Part shown: positions 35,695 to 47,259 of the stretch, one piece after another | How the letters are laid out: the number at the start of each line of letters is the position of its first letter | How positions within the stretch are numbered: the stretch's first letter is position 1 | Source: Monosporascus cannonballus | Taxonomy: Eukaryota; Ascomycota; Sordariomycetes; Xylariales | Direction: 5' to 3' | Length of the DNA: 64,000 bases | Assembly (NCBI GenBank): GCA_004154925.1 | Contig: QJNS01000157.1 | Span: 111,168 to 175,167 of the forward strand | Translations under genes and position numbers: made by a program | The notes under the pieces: model-generated | Database searches by the model: none | What the model was told of the DNA's origin: nothing | Seen by the model: only the letters and a program-made list of their open reading frames with translations

Positions 35695-36594
35695 TTGGAC
35701 TTAAGGCGAACGCAAGCAAAAACCTCTACCCTGCCATTATTCGGCGCAAATCGGACACGAGAAGAAACTATTCCACCCTTTGGTTACTATGGAATGCCAG
35801 ACGTTAAGGGCTATAAGCTAACTCCCCCCAAGCTTTACGACGGATTAAAGGACCCTAATGGATTCCTGGTTCAGGCCAGGCTTTATCTTAAATTCTATAA
35901 GAATTCTCTGCCAGAAAAATACCAAAAAGTAATAACTATCTCTTAGCTACTAATCGGACGAATCCGCTTATGGTTCGAACTTATCCTAACAGATTACCTC
36001 AAAAAATACCCAAAGGAATCCTCGGACCTTACCAACTATATCTTCAGCGATTACGAAAACTTCGAAAAAAGAATACGCGCCTTATTCGGAAATCCAGATA
36101 AAGAATAATATGCAATCAAACAGCTTTATCTCCTCCGCCAGACCAAGTTAACATCCAAGTACACGATTAAGTTCAACTGCTTGGCCGCCATTTCCAACCT
36201 GCCAAAAAACGCGTTATTTTATCCTTATTACAATAGCCTAAAGCTTCAGGTTAAAAATAAACTATATATGGAACCCAAAATGGGATCCTTTACAAAATAT
36301 ACTGATAAGGCTATTATTGCCGATAAACGCACCTTCGATCGGTACTTTAAAAAGAAAGGAACCGGCAAACGAGGTAACGATAAGAGCTCCCGTAGTCAAA
36401 CCAAAAAGGACAAAGGCAAACCTCAGAAGGAAGCGAGTTCCGCTTCGAAGGAACCTAAAAAGGATAAGTTCAAAGTAAAATGTTTCAATTATGGCAAAAA
36501 GGGGCATTTCAAAAGCGAATATCGCTCCCCCGTTAAAAGAAACTCCAAAAAAAAAAGGAATTCCTCAACCCCAGAAAAAAGCCAAAGCGGCTGA
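35695..36594 (+). pseudogene. Gypsy gag pseudogene with degraded zinc knuckle
   Basis: Long open stretches separated by few stops (35944-35946, 36106-36108). The capsid-like part reads YKLTPPKLYDGLKDPNGFL and FEKRIRALFGNPDKE. A Lys-rich linker leads to CFNYGKKGHFKSEY, a CCHC zinc knuckle in which the second and last Cys became Tyr (TGT to TAT by RIP). Ends at TGA 36592-36594. This is the best preserved coding part of the element. Confidence 0.85.
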
Positions 36595-37400
36595 ACAAAA
36601 AACCGACAATAAGGTAAAAAAGGAAAAAAAAAAAAAAAGTTAGCTCGATTTTCTTCCAGCTAGAATTCACTATTGCCACAACCACTCAGATCCAGAACGA
36701 CAACCCAAAGTACGAAAATTATCCCATTTGCCAGAACTTTAAAATTAAAACCTACAAATACCATCCAGGACAAACGGCTTCCAAAATAACCATAAGGCTA
36801 AAATGCCAATGCCACCTTAATTCCCAAAAGTATAAGATATATATAAAAGACGGTTAACTTTAACCAAATATTAACAACTACGGACAATTATCCCCAAAAC
36901 TTTGCAAGCTCCTAAAATGCATTATTTATAGGAAAATACCATCGATAAACCCTTACGAATTATTACATTTTATTACTTATTACTAAAATAATTATCTTAT
37001 TTATTTTAAAGCCAAAAAAAAACAATAACTTTTAGCCCGGGTGGAATAATAAGATTTTTACCAAACCAAATAATAAATGCCGATATACTGAAATTCCCCG
37101 ATAGCCAAAATACTTTAAGTTTTATTATTTATACTTTAAGTCAAAATAAAGTCAAAAAATTATATCGCAAAGATACCTATGTTATTTCCCGATACTTTAC
37201 ATCCAATACGAGCCCTTAAATATGGGAATACCTTTTTCGGAAATTTACCTTTTTGATTTTATAATTCGGGAAAAACAAAATAAAAAAATAAACCAGGAAA
37301 AAAGCCCGACTTTAAAGCCTTAATGCAAATACGGCAAGAAAATATAGTTCCGGTATAAGAATAACCAATATACCAAATATGCTATTAAAAAAACTTACGA

Positions 37401-40330
37401 ATGGAAATTCGCTTAAACCGGAAAATATCAGAAATCAAAAAATTACAAAAGCCTTCGAAAATAAGATATCGAAAAGCCTTAACCGACAAGACCTTATGCG
37501 AAGTAACGAAAAAAACGCGTAACCAGATTAAGATCTCCCTCCGATATAAAAGCAAAATGCTTAAGGCCATAATTAATTCCGGAGCAAAAAATAATTTTAT
37601 TTCCCCTGTAACGGCAGAAAAATATCAGATTCCTTAAAAATACAAGTTAAAATCCTACAAGTTGCGTACGGTGGATAACAGCTTATTTACGTATAAAGGA
37701 AAACGAATTTTTCGAAAAACGGAAGAACTTCCAGTACAAATTTAAGGACATCAAAAATATATTTCGTTAAACATCGCTAACATCTCCGGATACGATATTA
37801 TTTTAAAAATGCCCTAATTTTATTTTAGCAACTTACGGATTAATTGGAAAAAGCGAACGCTTTTTTGGAACGAAATACCAGATAAAAATAATCGAAAAAT
37901 TTGCTATGTCATTAAGGAAATACGAATTCCTAATTAGATTTTTACGGTACCTCCGGAGTATTAAGAATTTAAAAGATTATTCAAAAATAAAAAAAATTAC
38001 GAACTACCGCCATATGGTTAATGGAACTACCGGATATCTATTAAAAAAAGGCATTATCCTAAGCTTTATAAGATTTATTATATAAACCCAAAAAAATTAA
38101 AAGCTTTATGGAAAAATATATAATTAGATCTAAAAAAAATATATTTAACTTTTTAATTCCCTTACTGGATATCTAATCCTTATAATACCAAAAACCAAGG
38201 ATAGCAAATAAAAAATTAATAAGGACGGAAACCCTATTTACCAAAAAATAATCGATTATAAATAATTAAATAATATTATAATTAAAAACGGATATCCCTT
38301 AATTTTTATAAATACCCTAAAGGAAAATACCAACAAAGCTAAATAATTTACGGCACTTAATTTTTATAACAATTATTACCGCATTAAAATAGTTAAAGGA
38401 AGAAAATGGAAAACGGCATTTAGAATAATATATAAACTTTATAAGTACTAAATAATACTTATAGGATTTATTAATATTTCCGCTAATTTCTAAAATTTGG
38501 TTATAACCATTTTTTGATAATTCTTGGATAAATTTATATTCGTTTACCTCGACGATATCCTTATTTATTCTGAAACCCTAAAAAAATATAAGAAATATAT
38601 CGCTTAAATGCTTAAAATTTTGGACGAAACCAACATTCGAATTAATCTTACCAAAAACGTATGGTACATCCAGAAATTGGATTTTTTGGGATTTACTTTT
38701 ATACCAGGTCAAATTCAAATTTAACGCTCCAAGCTGGAAGTAATTAAGAATTAGCTTATTCCTAATAAGGCGACCGTTACAAATATTCGATAAATCTTAG
38801 GATTTACAGGTTACGTACGCGGCCTAATTAAGGGATATGGAGATATAATTAGACCTTTAACGAAACTTATTACCAAAAAATACGTTAGAAAAAAATTTAA
38901 ACTTCCAAAAAAAAACAAAAAAAGCGTTCCGGGAATTAAAAAAGATAATTATTAACGGATTTATCGTAAAAATGCCAAATCCAGACAAAACGAAACGACT
39001 AAAAATAAATGCTTTAGAATATGCCTTAAATGCAGTTTTGGAATAATAAGAAAATAACGGCAAATAATATTTAATAACATATTACTTAAAAATACTCCGA
39101 AATGCAGAATTCAGATACCAAATTTACGACAAAAAGCTATTAGCAATTATTAATACTTTTAAAAAATAAAAACTTTTTTTTAGCGAAACAAAAAAACCCT
39201 TCGATATTTACTTTGATTACAAAAATCTTACGCGATTTATAAAAGCCCAAAAACTGAACAAACGATATGAAAAATAATGGATTTTTTTATTCAGATTTAA
39301 CTTTAAAATATATCACATTAAAAGAAAAAAAAACATCCAAACGGATATCCTTAATCGCAAAAGCGATTACGACTTTAAGATTCTCAAAAAAAGTATATAA
39401 ATATTATAATACAATAAGGACGGAATTATACGATTATATGAAATAGTAAAAAAACTAACCACCGAATTCTTAATACGGTTCCGGAATTCCTACGATATAA
39501 AAAAACAAAAAAAATTTAACAGTTAAAAGGATAACCAAAAAATTAATTACTATATTACGGCAAAATTTACGTTCCTAAGGATCAACAAGAATAATTCGTA
39601 AAAAAATTCCATAAAAACCCGTTATACGGATACCAAAGGATTTTTAAAACCATCCGACAATTACAAGAATAATATGATTTTCCGGATTTACGCCGTATTA
39701 TCAAAAAGGTAATTAAAAATTATAACGTTTGTAATAAGACTAAGGCAGTACGCCATAAACCTTACGAGCTATTATAACTTACTGATATTCCTAATAAAAC
39801 ATAGAACACCATAACTTGGGACTTTATTATTAGCCTATTTCCATTTAAAAACCCAATCGTTAAAGTTAAATACGACGGAATATGGATAATTATTAATAAA
39901 ATTACTAAATATAAGTATTTCTTACTTTTTAAAAGAAATATAACGGCAGAATAATTAGCTTACGCCTTTATTAAATAATACCTTAATAAATATAAAATAC
40001 CTAAAAAAATCGTTTTAAATCAAAATACGTTATTTACTTCAAAATTCGATACCAATTTTTTCAAACAAATTGGTACTAAACTTAAATTTTCAATAATATA
40101 TTATCTCCAAACGGATAACTAAACCGAAAAATTAAATTAGACCCTGAAACAATACTTACGAAATTACATTAATTACTAACAAAACAATTAGGTAAAATTT
40201 TTATTATTAGCACAAATCGCTTATAACATATTTATTAACGAAAATATAAACGTATTTCCCTATATAGCTATATACGGATATAACGCAAAAACAAAACGAC
40301 CTAAATAACTGCTTAATAAGATACCAAAAA
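37401..40330 (+). pseudogene. Gypsy pol pseudogene (protease, RT, RNase H, integrase)
   Basis: Protease: KAIINSGAKNNFIS near 37555-37605, where the catalytic Asp of the DSGA box is now Asn (GAC to AAC). RT: ELPPYG-like start near 38000 and VYLDDILIYSETLKKY near 38545, then LDFLGFTFIPGQI. RNase H: FDIYFDYKNLTRFI and YHIKRKKNIQTDILNRK near 39200-39370. Integrase: a CNKTK zinc-binding remnant near 39730, TWDFI near 39815, and FTSKFDTNFF near 40035. Stops occur every few dozen codons. Confidence 0.85.
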
Positions 40331-41658
40331 TTATTATAATTACCCCAAAAACAAAGATATTAATAATAAAAATCAAAACGATCTAAGCCCGTTTCCAGAA
40401 CGAATTACGATTCCTGTAATAACGGATAATCCAGCATTATAATAAGAAAAAAATTAAGGGATTAATTTTAACGAAAAAAAACAAGGTTTACCTATTACGC
40501 CAGAAACAAAACGCAATTTCGAATATTTTACAAATCAAAACAAAAAAACTTAGCAATAAATTCGACTTTAAAAAACTTGGCCCGTTTAAAATTGACGAAG
40601 TTATTTCCAAAATTAACTACCGACTGTCGTTACCCAAAAACATAAGAATACACCCTATTTTCCACATTTTTTTTATTTAAACCAGTACCCAAGAACGCCC
40701 CGTTAAAAATAAACTTAAAATTCGAAAAAAACTTTAACGAATACGAAATTAAACGAATATTAAATTCTAGAATAATCAAAAATAAAATCCAGTACCTAAT
40801 TAAATAAGAAGGATACTTACATAAAGAAAATACGTAAAAACCATTTAACCACTTGACAAATACGATAAACCTAATTAAGATGTTCCACCGCCAGAATCCT
40901 AACCAACCGTTTCCAGTGCGGCCAAGGTCGTAGGCGATAAAGGTCCCCCATTTAAATTAACCTCTGCGGCGTTCCAGTTAAAGGAAGCCGACGCCTCCAT
41001 AACGGTATCCATTTCGGAAACAAACTGCGCTTATTCCGCTTCCATACGATAACGCTTTTCTTCCAACCTTTCTTATTCTTTTAATTAATCCAATTCATAT
41101 CCTTCCTTCAAAATAACCACGGCCTTCTTTTTCAGTACCTCCTGCTAAAGGCGCAAACGTTATAATCGACCGATAAATTCTTAAGATTTCTTTTTCCGCC
41201 GACGAAACGTTTTTTCTTAACGCTAACGCAGGTCGTCTAATTCCTTTTCGGCAACCTCTTAATATGCCATAAAACTGTCTTTAACCTTACGCTGTTCTTT
41301 TTCGAGACGATCGCGCTTTTCGCCCAGCCTCGTCAAAGAATTCATAACCAAAACGTCACAAACGGAGCGCTGACGACGAGTACAACAGCTACAACTTGGG
41401 ATATCAAGAACGTAAAAACATTCGGTTTCGCCAAAACGAATGCAATTAAAACAAGCCGTAATACCAAACTTTTTAATATGAACGGCACGAAAATCGCGAA
41501 AATCACGTTAATTCAAACGAGGCTTTCTTTTTTCTTTTTGAATACGACTTATCATGGTAAAGTTAGCTGGAATATCCCCAAGAACTTTTTCCAACAAAAC
41601 GAAGTGGACACTTACGGTTCTTATCTTTGGGACAAAGATCCTTGGAAAGGGGAAATAG
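40331..41658. other. Gypsy 3' coding tail and untranslated region
   Basis: 40331-40870 continues the degraded integrase C-terminus (FKIDEV.SKINYRLSLPKN.R.HPIFH, the usual gypsy post-integrase block). 40900-41640 is less degraded but has no recognisable domain; the open frame at 41478-41768 runs into the LTR and is not a gene. Confidence 0.6.
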
Positions 41659-42094
41659 TATTACAGGAACAGGAGTTCCTATCTCGAAAAAACCAACCTT
41701 TAAGGCCTAGCGCGGACCTATTACGGCTAAACTCCGGACAAGGGGGCTTGGCTTTTAAGGTGATCTAATTAATCTAAGTAATCTAAATAATCTGGGACTA
41801 GATTATATAAATCATATAAATCACATAGATCCACGATATATTTATTTTAGGAATTGGGATATATAATGAATCAGTCTTTTATGTAAATAGCACTTACTTA
41901 ATTTTATTCCTTAATTATCAATTTAAGCTCTTAGCCAAAGGTAACTGTACCGTTCTTTGATTAACGAAAGGAATACCTTAAAATCTTCTTAACGAACATA
42001 CTGAATTATTCCTCGCCTTATTGTTACCTGCAAATCAAGACCCTTTTCGGATACTGCTCATACCTCCAGGTGGATATATGACAGGTTTGTTACA
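41659..42094 (+). repeat. Gypsy 3' LTR
   Basis: Begins TATTACAGGAAC, the TG end altered to TA by a G-to-A transition, and ends GGTTTGTTACA immediately before AAAGG. Confidence 0.92.
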
Positions 42095-42099
42095 AAAGG

Positions 42100-42690
42100 T
42101 CGGAAGCTTGTTATACGGAACTGTCGTTATTTGCCCGGATTTGGCTAAAGCTGCTTTTTATTTGTTTCGTTATTGTAAGAATCTAAGCCTTACGTACCTT
42201 AACGTTATTAATAAAGTTATTTTTTTCGTTTATTCTATATGTACTTTAGCCCTAGAATTCGGAGGTAACGAAGATCTTAATATACGATCGTTTTTATATG
42301 CGAACGACGTTTTTTTCGCGGATAACCTTAACCGGACAAGCTTTTAGGGATTCGTGCTGTTATTTTTCGGTGGCCCTATCGTATAAAGGGCTAATAAGCA
42401 GGATATAGTTATTATTTCGAACACGGAGGTTAAGCTATTAGCTTTGTCGCAGATCGTAAAGGAAGCCTTTTTTATGCTAAGGCTATTTAAGGTTATTAGG
42501 CTAAAACTAGGCGAGGACTTAGTTATCCAGGTGGACAATAAGTAGACGATACGGTTAGTTACTAAAAAAACTATACGCCTAATTACGAAGTTAAAGTACG
42601 TAAATATTTATAATTATTAACTTTGCGAAATTTACGCAATAGAAAGAATAAGGATCGAATAAACGCCTATTAACGCTATGGTGGCAAATA
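42100..42690 (+). pseudogene. Copia RT-end and RNase H pseudogene, 3' part
   Basis: Continues the copia pol interrupted at 34749. It reads LLQKVGSLLYG then PDLAKAAFYLFRYCKN, the typical copia post-RT region. After that come FADNLNRTSF.GFVLLFFGGPI, a degraded ISNTEVKLLALSQIVKEAFF RNase H block, and VDNK.TIRLVTK. Stops are at 42346-42348 and at later positions. Confidence 0.8.
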
Positions 42691-42929
42691 GCTTAATTAA
42701 GCCCTTAAAGCTTTAGCAGCATTAGAAGTTCGTTAAGCTGCTAAACTTTTAGGACGTTATTTCAAGGCTAAAGGAAGCCTAGGAAATATTGATTTATCTT
42801 AGACGTTACCCAGCAATAGAAGGCTATTACCCTCGTTTTCTTCCTATCGTTCTTTTCCTTATAAGTTATTACTACTTTCGTCCCTAGACGACCTTAAAGG
42901 TAAAGTCAGTAAAAAAACTTTCCAACAAA

Positions 42930-43000
42930 GCTTTTGTGGTTTAGTGGTATAACGTCAGGTTCTAATATCTGAAGACATAGGTTTGAATTCGGTTAGAAGT
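42930..43000 (+). tRNA. tRNA-like sequence, probably a degraded tRNA pseudogene
   Basis: 71 nt in the 3' untranslated part of the copia element. The ends GCTTTTG and TAGAAGT pair (with wobbles) as an acceptor stem. An A-box TGGTTTAGTGG and a B-box GGTTTGAATTC are in place; the B-box differs from consensus by C-to-T changes as after RIP. The anticodon arm TCAGG..TCTGA encloses TTCTAATA, one base too long, so the anticodon is uncertain (TCT would be Arg). The T stem has a mismatch. Probably non-functional. Confidence 0.5.
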
Positions 43001-43175
43001 TCTGGCATTTCGAATAATTTCCCTAGTTAATCGAAATGCTAATTATTTTTTTTGTTTCCGTTTTTGCGCTTTATTTATTGTTTGTTAAAAGCTAACTATT
43101 ACGGTATTTCCTTTTTAGGCAGTTGCTTAGTATCATAAAAGCTTCAGCTGTTAATTCCTAACAGCTGGAGGGGTG

Positions 43176-43394
43176 TGTTAAACCTAGTAATGCCATGGCT
43201 TAGTTAGCTAACAAGCTAGTGGAAATTGCTTCGGCTAATCCGGTATCATTATCTCTTGGGTACCACTGTTTTTATATGTATTTAAGGAGGGTTCACCACC
43301 TTCACCTTTTACAGAGGACCTTCTAGAGGTCATGCAACCTTTAATACACCTTTTCTTTAGTTATATGCTTCTGTGTGTGATGCAGGGTCTCACA
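43176..43394 (+). repeat. Copia 3' LTR
   Basis: Begins TGTTAAACCTAGTAATGCC and ends GGTCTCACA, followed by GAACA. Same length (219 bp) as the 5' LTR. Confidence 0.92.
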
Positions 43395-43399
43395 GAACA

Positions 43400-46300
43400 C
43401 CACAAGCGCGCAAAAGCGACGATGGTGGAATAGGCACGATGAGGGATGCTTGCTCTGTTGTGCTAAAGTGACGAGATGTGATGATGGTGGTGCTTCCCGA
43501 AATGCCTAATCTGGTTGGCTGCTTGGAACAACTGGCATGATGAAGTCATCCGCAAGATTCGCAGGGCTTGCAAGGGCCGCCTTCGAGAGTCTTGGTTCGG
43601 TAGGAAGACCAGTAGCCCAAATTTAGCGGCGGATGTGACGCATTAACTCGAATTCGAAACGAACAGTATTACACCACGCCGCTTCAACCCTCATCTTTTC
43701 AGATGGTGCAGACACATATATTTTTACGAGGCTGGGCAATGAAGCATGATCAGTGATGTCGGATTCTGACGGTTGGGCCGTCGGTACAGTATGTCAGTCT
43801 ACGATTAATCCACAGGAACCATGTGGCGATGATAACGAAAATTAGGGTTGGTGAGCAGTAAGCATGTCGGTTTCGTCATCACGTAGTGATCTTCCAGGGT
43901 AAAGTTGAGGGCAGAAGTTCGAGATCATTGTAAGTGGCAAGGGTCCTCTGATAGCCTTCCCCAGCTGCACTGCTGTCTCCCTCGTCTGCTGGTGTAACCA
44001 ATGGAGTCATAAACACATCCGTGTGCAAAGGGAGGTTTGGGGCTGAAATCATGAGGAGCACCAATTGAGAATCGTAGTAAGAAGAGGCTTGAGCTGAACT
44101 CCCGTTGTTTAGGGGTTCACAATAAAGATGGTGTTTCGTGACCTCATCTGGATGACTAAACGGAGCTATGACCACCGCCGCTGGATGTACCAATGTATCT
44201 CCCCGAGTGCTAACAAGGTACCTAACCTTATATCGAAGGAAGTCCACTTTGGGCTCGATACATAAGAAGACCACGGTAACACCGCGGCTGCAGCAGTTAT
44301 TGTAATTATCTTTCTTCGTTATTATCCGTTAGCAACCATTAAAACAGTTGCTGGGCTTGTTTGATTGTTACGATTAACGCCTTATCGCCCTTAATCGTAT
44401 AACAATAGCTAATATAGTCCAAACATTGATGGATTAAATGTAGTTTGGCAAACAGGCCTCCACTTTCGGTACACTGATCAATTTCGTAGTTGCCGCTTAC
44501 TGCTTAGGCTACACAACACTCGGAGAGATAATCTTTCATTAACCCTCTATGGTTTAGTAATGGCCACCAAGCGCTCCTAAGGTTAATACCCTTGTAGTGT
44601 TCTCGACTCACATCCAAAACATTACCGACATTACAATAACGACGAACGTCAATCGGCTCTTTTAGTAAGTGTAATGATCAACTCTTGCGGCTAAAATTGA
44701 GAGACTCGGAGAATACTAATTCTCCTATGAGTTAAGGTTGCCCATCTATTGCCACATGGACACTGCCACAGCTGAAAATCTACCTGTAGGGCTAGGCATT
44801 ATATAACAATCGAGTCAAATCGATAATGTGCATGGCGGTAATCGTGCTAGAGGCGCCCTCAGGCGTAATATAACATTGGAAGGGATGAAACGTTACTGTT
44901 TTGGACCTCCTCATCGATTCGCATTAGTAGATACCACAAGCTGGCATCGAGCCACCAGCAATGCTGTAATATCAGGTCTGTCACGTGATTGATTTGCTCG
45001 GCTTTTGTGTCTGTAGGTAATGAGCCACGTGTTGACGCATTTCGAGCCCGGCTACTTCGTGGTCGCTTGCTGCTCTTTCTGATGTAGTAGTAGAACTGCT
45101 CCGACCGCAACTAACGCGATGAACCGCGCGGCAAAGCCCATTGGCACTGGTCCATAATTACCTAATTGTAAACGAAATGACGGGCACTATATTGTATATA
45201 GAGAGTCTCGTTTAGGTACCTCCTATTCAGAATCGTAACCTTCAGCATTCTCGTAACTTCGGTTTCACCTTAACTTCTTTCTATATGATATCATCATCCC
45301 TTAAGCCACTCAAAAATAAATACATCTTTAAGCAGCCTCAGAAACTGCACCTCGTCCATATAATTATTATGGGTGACCGGGATGAACGAAGCCAGACGAT
45401 AGGAACTGTGGTATTCAAAACGAAGGTCGAGGGATCTGTCGCTGTCTTACGGCTACTCTTGCGTACCTAGTACGGTAGGAATAGGAACCATCTCGCGGTG
45501 ATTAATATTCGGGCCTTGGACGACAGCCTCAGCATGACCGGGGTGGAGGAGATGGCTGGTATGTGGCCAATGAAATGACCCTTCGATGACCTCAAGATCT
45601 GCAGGGACTTTCCTTAAACGTCATGGCATACATCTCTCGAGCCTCTAATTAGCATCCGGCCCCATCCAGCCATTCAGATCCTTAGCTCTGCCCACTGCAT
45701 ATGCACGATGACATGCCGATCCACACTCTTGTTTTTGCTGTATGCCGAGTGCGGATTGAAGAAGATGTTTGGATGTGTTCCTATGCGTACAGTAAATAGG
45801 GGTATTTTCAGTTAGTTTCTCCACTCCGCCCAGCATTTGTCATGAAGCTAGAATGTAGAACCCCATGGAGTTTGTATGGGAATATACATCATAATTCATC
45901 GTCGCTTCAACAACGCAATGGCAGCTTAAGTACGTCCGTTATAGCAAGCTATTATTTCTTCCCACTTAACACGAATTTAACGGCGGTTAAAGCTAATTAA
46001 ACGAAAAAAAATAGGGTTATAGCATATGTGTAAAACAATTTCAAAAATTTGTATTGCGATTATTGATATTATAATGGTATTGGATAACCCGATTTTATAA
46101 CAATGGCGAAAAGTAATAGCTGAATTGACGATGTTGCTTCGCATACAAATTGTATGGGAATTGACATTTTAGCCATTTCCAGTATTTCGTGGGCCTGGTG
46201 GAGAAACTAACTGAAAATGCCCCTGTGTACTGTATTGTAATGATGCCGTCCCGACCAATCCCGTTGCTTTCTGCACGAAGTCGCAGCTCTGAGGGTCACC

Positions 46301-46820
46301 ACCGAATTAAGTCAAATTCATCATATGTTTTCGGCGTCGATCATGGTCCTCGAAGTTCTGCCACCCACAGTACATACCTCTTACATGCCTTCCTAGGTAC
46401 CTACCTGTGCCCTGCCAGTTCTTCTCGCAGGGGACCATGCATCCGTTAGCCTTGTGCGTGGCGAATGCTAATCGCCGTTAGTTGGCCTGATTGGAAGGGC
46501 CGCTCCCCGTCTTACGACATCCAGTACAGGTTGTCTACTATTCCTGTCACTAAAACGGCCTTCCCAATGACGATCCGCTCCATATCATGCAGCCGGGCAG
46601 GGGGTGATATGCAGTGGTCACTGGCCGGCGATACACCAAGCGTTACTTTGATTCTCCCGTCGGGGTAGCCTTGAGCCCGTGAATGAGGAGCGCAGATGTA
46701 AGTCAGCCAGGCTGCCAGGGTCCCAAAAGGACCTCTGAAATCAGAGTCTGCCTGTGCTGTCCATTTCACTCACACCTGTACGTACTTTGTCCATTCTCCT
46801 TGTCCCCCCTCTCTGATCTT
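43400..46820. other. Gene-poor region with fragments
   Basis: No intact gene is supported. A minus-strand frame at 43879-44274 (131 codons, ATG 44274) has a weak resemblance to fungal secretory lipases (QLVLLMISAPNL) but no catalytic Ser or signal peptide. A minus-strand reading at about 44310-44585 (INLRSAWWPLLNHRGLMKDY, one TAA, then SGGLFAKLHLIHQC) looks like a decayed coding fragment of unknown family. 44859-45110 (-) is another unassigned frame. 45930-46100 is a small AT-rich RIP-like patch lying between inverted repeats. Confidence 0.5.
45780..46240. repeat. Inverted repeat flanking a small AT-rich patch
   Basis: The sequence TGGAGAAACTAACTGAAAAT followed by RCCCCTRT is present on the plus strand at 46197-46225 and inverted at about 45796-45828. 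Matching continues patchily further inward (TGTATGGGAAT appears in both arms near 45875 and 46150). The pair brackets about 350 bp that include AT-rich RIP-like DNA. This suggests a small degraded inverted-repeat element. Confidence 0.6.
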
Positions 46821-46828
46821 CCGTCGAT

Positions 46829-46840
46829 GCATATATAAGG
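46829..46840 (+). promoter_or_regulatory. Putative TATA box for the small ORF at 47026
   Basis: GCATATATAAGG lies about 190 bp upstream of the ATG at 47026. A pyrimidine/CA-rich leader without in-frame obstacles follows, as is common in fungal promoters. Confidence 0.45.
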
Positions 46841-47025
46841 CTCAAGATCCCGTTTCGTGTTTTATCGAAACCCATCACGAGAGTTAACCCCTGCAACCAT
46901 CACCCATTTGAATCCTTTTGCTTTACCATCTCCAAACTACCATAGAAATCAACGCGGATGCTTGCGAAAAAGAGTTTTGATTAATTTCTAATATCTCTCC
47001 AAATTCCAATCCACACAGTCACATA

Positions 47026-47259
47026 ATGTCAGCCGCTGAGACTTACATGCCTGTTTCCTACCCCCCTCCCGTTGACATTACTACGTACTCCCGATCTATG
47101 CATCAACACACCAAGAGGCAGATGGAGGCGGCATCACTATCATCGCACAGACGGTCCGGTCATTCCAGTCACAGCGGAGTCCCCAGCATGCCGAATGGGA
47201 TTCCATCGACATCAACAAGCTCGACGAGCCCCGGCCGCATTCACGACTATCACGATTGA
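47026..47259 (+). CDS. Small hypothetical protein (77 aa), Ser/His-rich
   Basis: ATG 47026 in the context CACATAATGTC, with a TATA-like box and a typical CT-rich fungal leader upstream. The 77-residue product begins MSAAETYMPVSYPPPVDITT, has a basic HTKRQM segment, and ends in a Ser/His/Pro-rich disordered tail. No signal peptide, membrane segment or known domain. The composition of the leader and the clean single-exon ORF favour a real gene, but a short ORF with no family signature could be chance. It sits alone in gene-poor DNA. Confidence 0.5.
   Translation: MSAAETYMPVSYPPPVDITTYSRSMHQHTKRQMEAASLSSHRRSGHSSHSGVPSMPNGIPSTSTSSTSPGRIHDYHD

Larger units (their letters stand above)
34750..42094 (+). 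mobile_element. Gypsy-type LTR retrotransposon nested in copia
   Basis: Two 436-bp LTRs (34750-35185, 41659-42094) that begin TGTTACAGG/TATTACAGG and end TTGTTACA/TCGTTACA. The target duplication AAAGG is exact on both sides (34745-34749, 42095-42099). A polypurine tract GGAAAGGGGAAATAG (41644-41658) precedes the 3' LTR. Internal order is gag with zinc knuckle, protease, RT, RNase H, integrase, which is diagnostic of gypsy. RIP stops are present throughout. The insertion is younger than the copia element it interrupts. Confidence 0.93.
30051..43394 (+). mobile_element. Copia-type LTR retrotransposon, complete, interrupted
   Basis: 219-bp LTRs at 30051-30269 and 43176-43394, both TGTT..CACA/TTACA, flanked by the 5-bp target duplication GAACA (30046-30050 and 43395-43399). 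A purine tract GGAGGGGTG precedes the 3' LTR. The 7.35-kb gypsy element at 34750-42094 splits it; the copia element itself is about 6.0 kb. Coding order, read through many stops: gag-like region, integrase region, reverse transcriptase (NAVNAFLH, FYVDDIVII), then after the gypsy insert RNase H. Integrase before RT is diagnostic of copia. Inactive. Confidence 0.92.

Noticed and set aside
36262..36507. Minus-strand Phe/Leu-rich frame opposite gag
   Set aside because: Shadow of Lys-rich gag sequence on the plus strand.
43879..44274. Secretory lipase gene
   Set aside because: Resemblance is limited to a short hydrophobic stretch; no GxSxG motif, signal peptide or exon structure could be found.
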